A program made the translations under genes and the position numbers. Below, one piece after another: positions 61,138 through 64,000 of a stretch of DNA of 64,000 nt (position 1 is its first letter; each line of letters opens with the position of its first letter). The stretch is from assembly GCF_003426815.1 (NCBI RefSeq), contig NZ_QKYK01000019.1, forward strand, positions 1 through 64,000, written 5' to 3'. The DNA comes from Desertimonas flava (lineage in GTDB: Bacteria; Actinomycetota; Acidimicrobiia; Acidimicrobiales; Ilumatobacteraceae). The notes beneath the pieces were generated by a model, which did no database searches, had not been told where the DNA came from, and saw only the letters and a list, made by a program, of their open reading frames with translations.

Positions 61138-61959
61138 ATGAGCGAGACGAGTTCCGGCGACGCCGGCATCCGGGTGCACGACGACGGCCCGGTGCGCATC
61201 GTCACCATCGACCGGCCCCACCGCCGCAACGCAGTCGATTCCCGCGCCGGTGCGGCGATGCGAGAAGCGTTCGAGGCGTTCGACGCCGACGACGCGCTGT
61301 CGGTCGCCGTGCTCACCGGGTCTGGCGGCTACTTCTGCGCCGGGGCCGATCTCAAGGCATTGAGCGAGGGCGATCGGCGCCCGGTCGGCGCCGACCTGTC
61401 CACGCCCGGCCCGATGGGCCCGACCCGCATGCGGCTGTCGAAGCCGGTGATCGCCGCCATCGAGGGGCCGGCCGTCGCCGGCGGGCTCGAGCTCGCCGTG
61501 TGGTGCGATCTGCGTGTCGTGGCCGCCGATGCCGTGATGGGCGTCTACTGCCGGCGCTTCGGAGTGCCTCTCGTCGATCTCGGCACGATCAACCTGCCGC
61601 GGCTGATCGGCCACAGCCGGGCGATCGACCTGATCCTCACGGGACGAGGCGTCGACGGCGTCGAGGCCGAACGCATCGGGCTGGCCAACCGCGTCACCGA
61701 GCCGGGTGGAGCCCTCGCCGCTGCCGTCGCCCTCGCTCACGAGCTGGCCGCCCTCCCACAGTTGTGCATGCGCAACGACCGCCTGTCGGCCCTGGAGCAG
61801 TGGGATCTCGACATCGACGCGGCGATCCTCAACGAGGCTCGCCGGGGACGGGAGACGATCGCCAGCGGGGAGACGCTCGCCGGCGCTCAGCGCTTCGCGT
61901 CCGGTGCCGGACGTCACGGCACTCCGACCGACGCTCCCGGCGATGACGCGTCAGGCTGA
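61138..61959 (+). CDS. enoyl-CoA hydratase/isomerase (crotonase) family
   Basis: 273 residues. Crotonase features: VRIVTIDRPHRRNAVDS, oxyanion loop GSGGYFCAGADLKAL, and VAGGLELAVWCDLRVVAADA. The residue position of the second catalytic glutamate is taken by FGVPLVDLGTINLPRLIG, as in relatives with isomerase or unknown activity. Overlaps the following membrane-protein gene by 17 nt. Confidence 0.9.
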   Translation: MSETSSGDAGIRVHDDGPVRIVTIDRPHRRNAVDSRAGAAMREAFEAFDADDALSVAVLTGSGGYFCAGADLKALSEGDRRPVGADLSTPGPMGPTRMRLSKPVIAAIEGPAVAGGLELAVWCDLRVVAADAVMGVYCRRFGVPLVDLGTINLPRLIGHSRAIDLILTGRGVDGVEAERIGLANRVTEPGGALAAAVALAHELAALPQLCMRNDRLSALEQWDLDIDAAILNEARRGRETIASGETLAGAQRFASGAGRHGTPTDAPGDDASG

Positions 61960-62620
61960 GGTGATGGACACGGTCGCCGCGCTGGTCGTACGGCCGGCGT
62001 GGCGCGGGGTGATCCACCGGTGGTCGGTCCCGGTCGCCGTGACGCTGATGACGATCGTCGCCGTGCGCGCCCCGACGGGTGGCATGCGCGCCGCGTTGAT
62101 CGTCTACGGCATCGGCATCGTCGGCATGCTCGCCGTGAGCGGGGTCTACCACCTGCCGTACGCGTCAGCCCGCCTGCGAGGAGCGCTGCGACGCGTCGAC
62201 CACTCGACGATCCTGCTGGCGATCGCCGGCACGTACACCGGGGTCATCGTCGTCGGGCTCGACGGGGCGACGCGTGTCGTCCTGCTGACCGTGGCCTGGG
62301 TGATCGCCGGGACCGGCGTGGCGATCCGCATGTTGTGGATGCACGCCCCGTCGGGCCTCGTCGCCGCCGTCTACCTGGCGGCCGGATGGATGCTGCTCCT
62401 GCATCCCACGGCGTACCTCGGAGCCCTCGACGGCACCGAGTTGGCCCTGCTCGGCGCGGGCGGGGTGCTCTACACGGCCGGAGCGGTGGTGTATGCGCTC
62501 CGCCGGCCCGATCCGTGGCCCTCGACGTTCGGCTATCACGAGGTGTTCCACACGCTCGTCGTGCTCGCCGCCCTCTCCCACTGGGCGAGCATCTTCCACT
62601 TGGTCACGCGCACGGGCTGA
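61943..62620 (+). CDS. hemolysin III / YqfA-type membrane protein
   Basis: 225 residues, seven membrane helices. Family motifs: GVYHLPYA (with the Ser/His of SGVYH), RVDHSTILLAIAGTYTGV and the C-terminal GYHEVFHTLVVLAALSHWASI. These PAQR/hemolysin III proteins carry conserved metal-binding His and Asp residues; the bacterial role is not settled. An in-frame ATG at 61964 is an alternative start. Confidence 0.85.
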   Translation: MTRQAEVMDTVAALVVRPAWRGVIHRWSVPVAVTLMTIVAVRAPTGGMRAALIVYGIGIVGMLAVSGVYHLPYASARLRGALRRVDHSTILLAIAGTYTGVIVVGLDGATRVVLLTVAWVIAGTGVAIRMLWMHAPSGLVAAVYLAAGWMLLLHPTAYLGALDGTELALLGAGGVLYTAGAVVYALRRPDPWPSTFGYHEVFHTLVVLAALSHWASIFHLVTRTG

Positions 62621-62639
62621 CCGGGTGGCCCGGGGAACG

Positions 62640-63881
62640 TCAGTCGACGAGGGCGGCCTTCACGAGGGAGCGCAGCAGAGGCCGGATCGGGTGGCTGTCG
62701 CTCGGCAGCAGCTGGGTCATGAACACCACCGTCATGTCGAGCTCGGGGTCGACCCAGAACGTCGTGCTGGCCGCACCGCCCCACCCGAACTCGCCGCGGG
62801 AGTAGGGGACCTTGGCCGCGGCGGGATCGATCACCACGCTGACGCCGAGACCGAAGCCCACGCCGTCGTAGGTGGTCTCGCTGAAGAACGGCCGGGCGAC
62901 GGCCTCGAGGTCGACGTTGCCCGGGAGGTGGTTGGTGGCCATGTAGTCGACGGTGCTCGGCGCGAGGATCCGCGTGCCGTCGAGCGCACCACGCCCGGCG
63001 AGCATGTTGGCGAAGCGCACGTAGTCGCTCGTCGTCCCCACGAGTCCGCCCCCACCGAGCGACGCCGCGGGTGGCTTCTTGGCGGCGTCGCCGAAGGCGT
63101 CGAGACGCACCGCCGTGCCGTCGGCCGGTGACGGCGTGTAGAGGGCGGCGAGACGATCGACCTTCTCGTCGGGTGCGAACCATGACGTGTCGTCCATGCC
63201 GAGCGGGTCGAGCACCTCGTCCTGCACGACGTCCGCGAACGGACGCCCGGCGATCGCCTCGACGACCATGCCGAGCACGTCGGTGCTCATGCCGTAGTTC
63301 CAGGCCGTGCCCGGTTGGAACAGCAGGGGCAATGACGCGATGAGGTCGCACACCCCGGCGAGGTCGAGCCCGGCCGGCACGCCCCACTCCAGGCCGGCCT
63401 GGCGGTACAGCCCGTCGACGGGATGGGCGTTGGCGAAGCCGTAGGTGAGCCCGCTCATGTGGGCGAACAGGTGCCAGATGCGCATGGTCTCGGTGACGGG
63501 CTCGAGCTCGGGCTTCGTGCTCGTACCGCTGCGCCACACCTTCTGGTGGGCGAACGCCGGGAGGTACTTGGCGACCGGCTCGTTGAGCAGGAACTCGCCG
63601 CGCTCCCAGAGCCGCAGCGCCGCAACCGCCGTGATGGGCTTGGTCATCGAGTAGAGCCGGAAGATCGTGTCGTCGGCCACGGGCAGGTCGCTCTCGACGT
63701 CGCGGCGGCCGTACGACGAGAAGTGGGTCAGTTCGCCGTGCTGCGAGATGGCGATCTGCCAACCGGGCAGCAGGCCGCTGTCCACGAAGCGGGCGAGCCG
63801 GGCGTCGAGCTGGGCGAGACGGGACGGGTCGAGCGACCGACGCGTCGCGGGCGGCTGGGCAGGCGAGGACACGGTTGACAT
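62640..63881 (-). CDS. serine hydrolase, beta-lactamase/esterase family
   Basis: 413 residues. Class C beta-lactamase-like active site: Ser78-x-x-Lys81 in RLYSMTKP and Tyr196 in AWNYGMS; a C-terminal GEFGWGGAASTTFW takes the place of the KTG box. No signal peptide, so an intracellular esterase (EstB type) is more likely than a beta-lactamase. Convergent with the hemolysin III gene, 19 nt apart. Confidence 0.9.
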   Translation of the reverse strand: MSTVSSPAQPPATRRSLDPSRLAQLDARLARFVDSGLLPGWQIAISQHGELTHFSSYGRRDVESDLPVADDTIFRLYSMTKPITAVAALRLWERGEFLLNEPVAKYLPAFAHQKVWRSGTSTKPELEPVTETMRIWHLFAHMSGLTYGFANAHPVDGLYRQAGLEWGVPAGLDLAGVCDLIASLPLLFQPGTAWNYGMSTDVLGMVVEAIAGRPFADVVQDEVLDPLGMDDTSWFAPDEKVDRLAALYTPSPADGTAVRLDAFGDAAKKPPAASLGGGGLVGTTSDYVRFANMLAGRGALDGTRILAPSTVDYMATNHLPGNVDLEAVARPFFSETTYDGVGFGLGVSVVIDPAAAKVPYSRGEFGWGGAASTTFWVDPELDMTVVFMTQLLPSDSHPIRPLLRSLVKAALVD

Positions 63882-63940
63882 GTCGGTAGTTGAGCACGCT
63901 CGCTACCAGCTCGGCGCCACCGGGACGCGAGACTGTCGCC

Positions 63941-64000
63941 GTGCCGCTGCCACTCGAGGGAATCCGCGTGCTCGACTTCACACGCGTGCTCGCCGGACCT
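63941..64000 (+). CDS. CaiB/BaiF CoA-transferase, 5' end only
   Basis: GTG followed by 19 codons up to the window edge: VPLPLEGIRVLDFTRVLAGP. The G-I-R-V-L-D-x-T-R-V-L-A-G-P stretch is the characteristic N-terminus of family III CoA-transferases. The rest lies outside the window. Divergent from the serine hydrolase. Confidence 0.8.
   Translation, partial: MPLPLEGIRVLDFTRVLAGP

Overview
The window reads as chromosomal DNA of a high-GC actinobacterium, most like the Acidimicrobiia/Ilumatobacter lineage (inference from gene content, not from a marker gene). Support comes from a WhiB protein, a PdtaS-type sensor kinase, DUF3107, the SCO1664/DUF3090/MSMEG_4193-type trio, a class E sortase and many apparently leaderless genes with a TANNNT -10 box 6 to 9 nt before the start codon. 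I saw no rRNA, tRNA, CRISPR array, transposase or phage gene. Bases 1-221 hold no gene I can support, and no gap between genes exceeds 300 bases.

Region by region. 0.2-2.6 kb: an acyl-CoA dehydrogenase and a secreted protein. 2.7-8.7 kb: an adaptor / secreted protein / ABC ATPase / FtsX-MacB permease operon followed by an ECF sigma factor and a membrane-anchored partner; the operon and the sigma gene share an upstream motif. 8.9-10.3 kb: class E sortase. 10.4-17.3 kb: a nine-gene cytochrome c maturation System I operon (ccmABC, ccmD-like, ccmEFGH, TPR gene) with mostly overlapping stops and starts. 17.3-20.7 kb: sixA, a DUF4328 protein and mrp on the minus strand, divergent from a SufR-like regulator. 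20.8-25.3 kb: DUF3107, a pair of Get3/ArsA-like ATPases, a PdtaS-like kinase and a convergent WhiB gene. 25.5-29.0 kb: GDPD, lipid kinase, etfB and etfA. 29.1-32.3 kb: the conserved phosphatase / DUF3090 / SCO1664 group plus an unknown gene. 32.4-37.6 kb: lipoprotein, FrhB-like Fe-S protein, ComB-like phosphatase, acyl-CoA dehydrogenase, AraC regulator, ABM monooxygenase.

37.7-39.4 kb: a small membrane protein, a DCC thiol protein and a TetR regulator behind twin palindromic operators. 39.5-45.5 kb: a circularly permuted ATP-grasp / alpha-E / fused ATP-grasp-alpha-E / transglutaminase operon, the best candidate here for an incompletely understood peptide-modifying system; the fused protein appears to have lost the ATP-binding segment. 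45.5-50.8 kb: MFS transporter, LysR regulator with divergent hydrolase, SDR, and an orphan FecB-like binding protein. 50.9-53.0 kb: Ada/AlkA fusion plus Ogt for DNA alkylation repair. 53.2-59.9 kb: unknown protein and a carbohydrate ABC importer whose ATPase converges on the permeases and binding protein. 60.0-64.0 kb: zinc metallopeptidase, enoyl-CoA hydratase, hemolysin III-type membrane protein, serine hydrolase, and the first 20 codons of a CaiB/BaiF CoA-transferase.

The non-coding DNA is rich in structure: three copies of a GTGCCAGGCAC-centred palindrome, two families of GAGCG-AGCGAG-containing repeats that mostly sit just upstream of genes, a 3 x 24 bp tandem repeat, and several perfect long hairpins.
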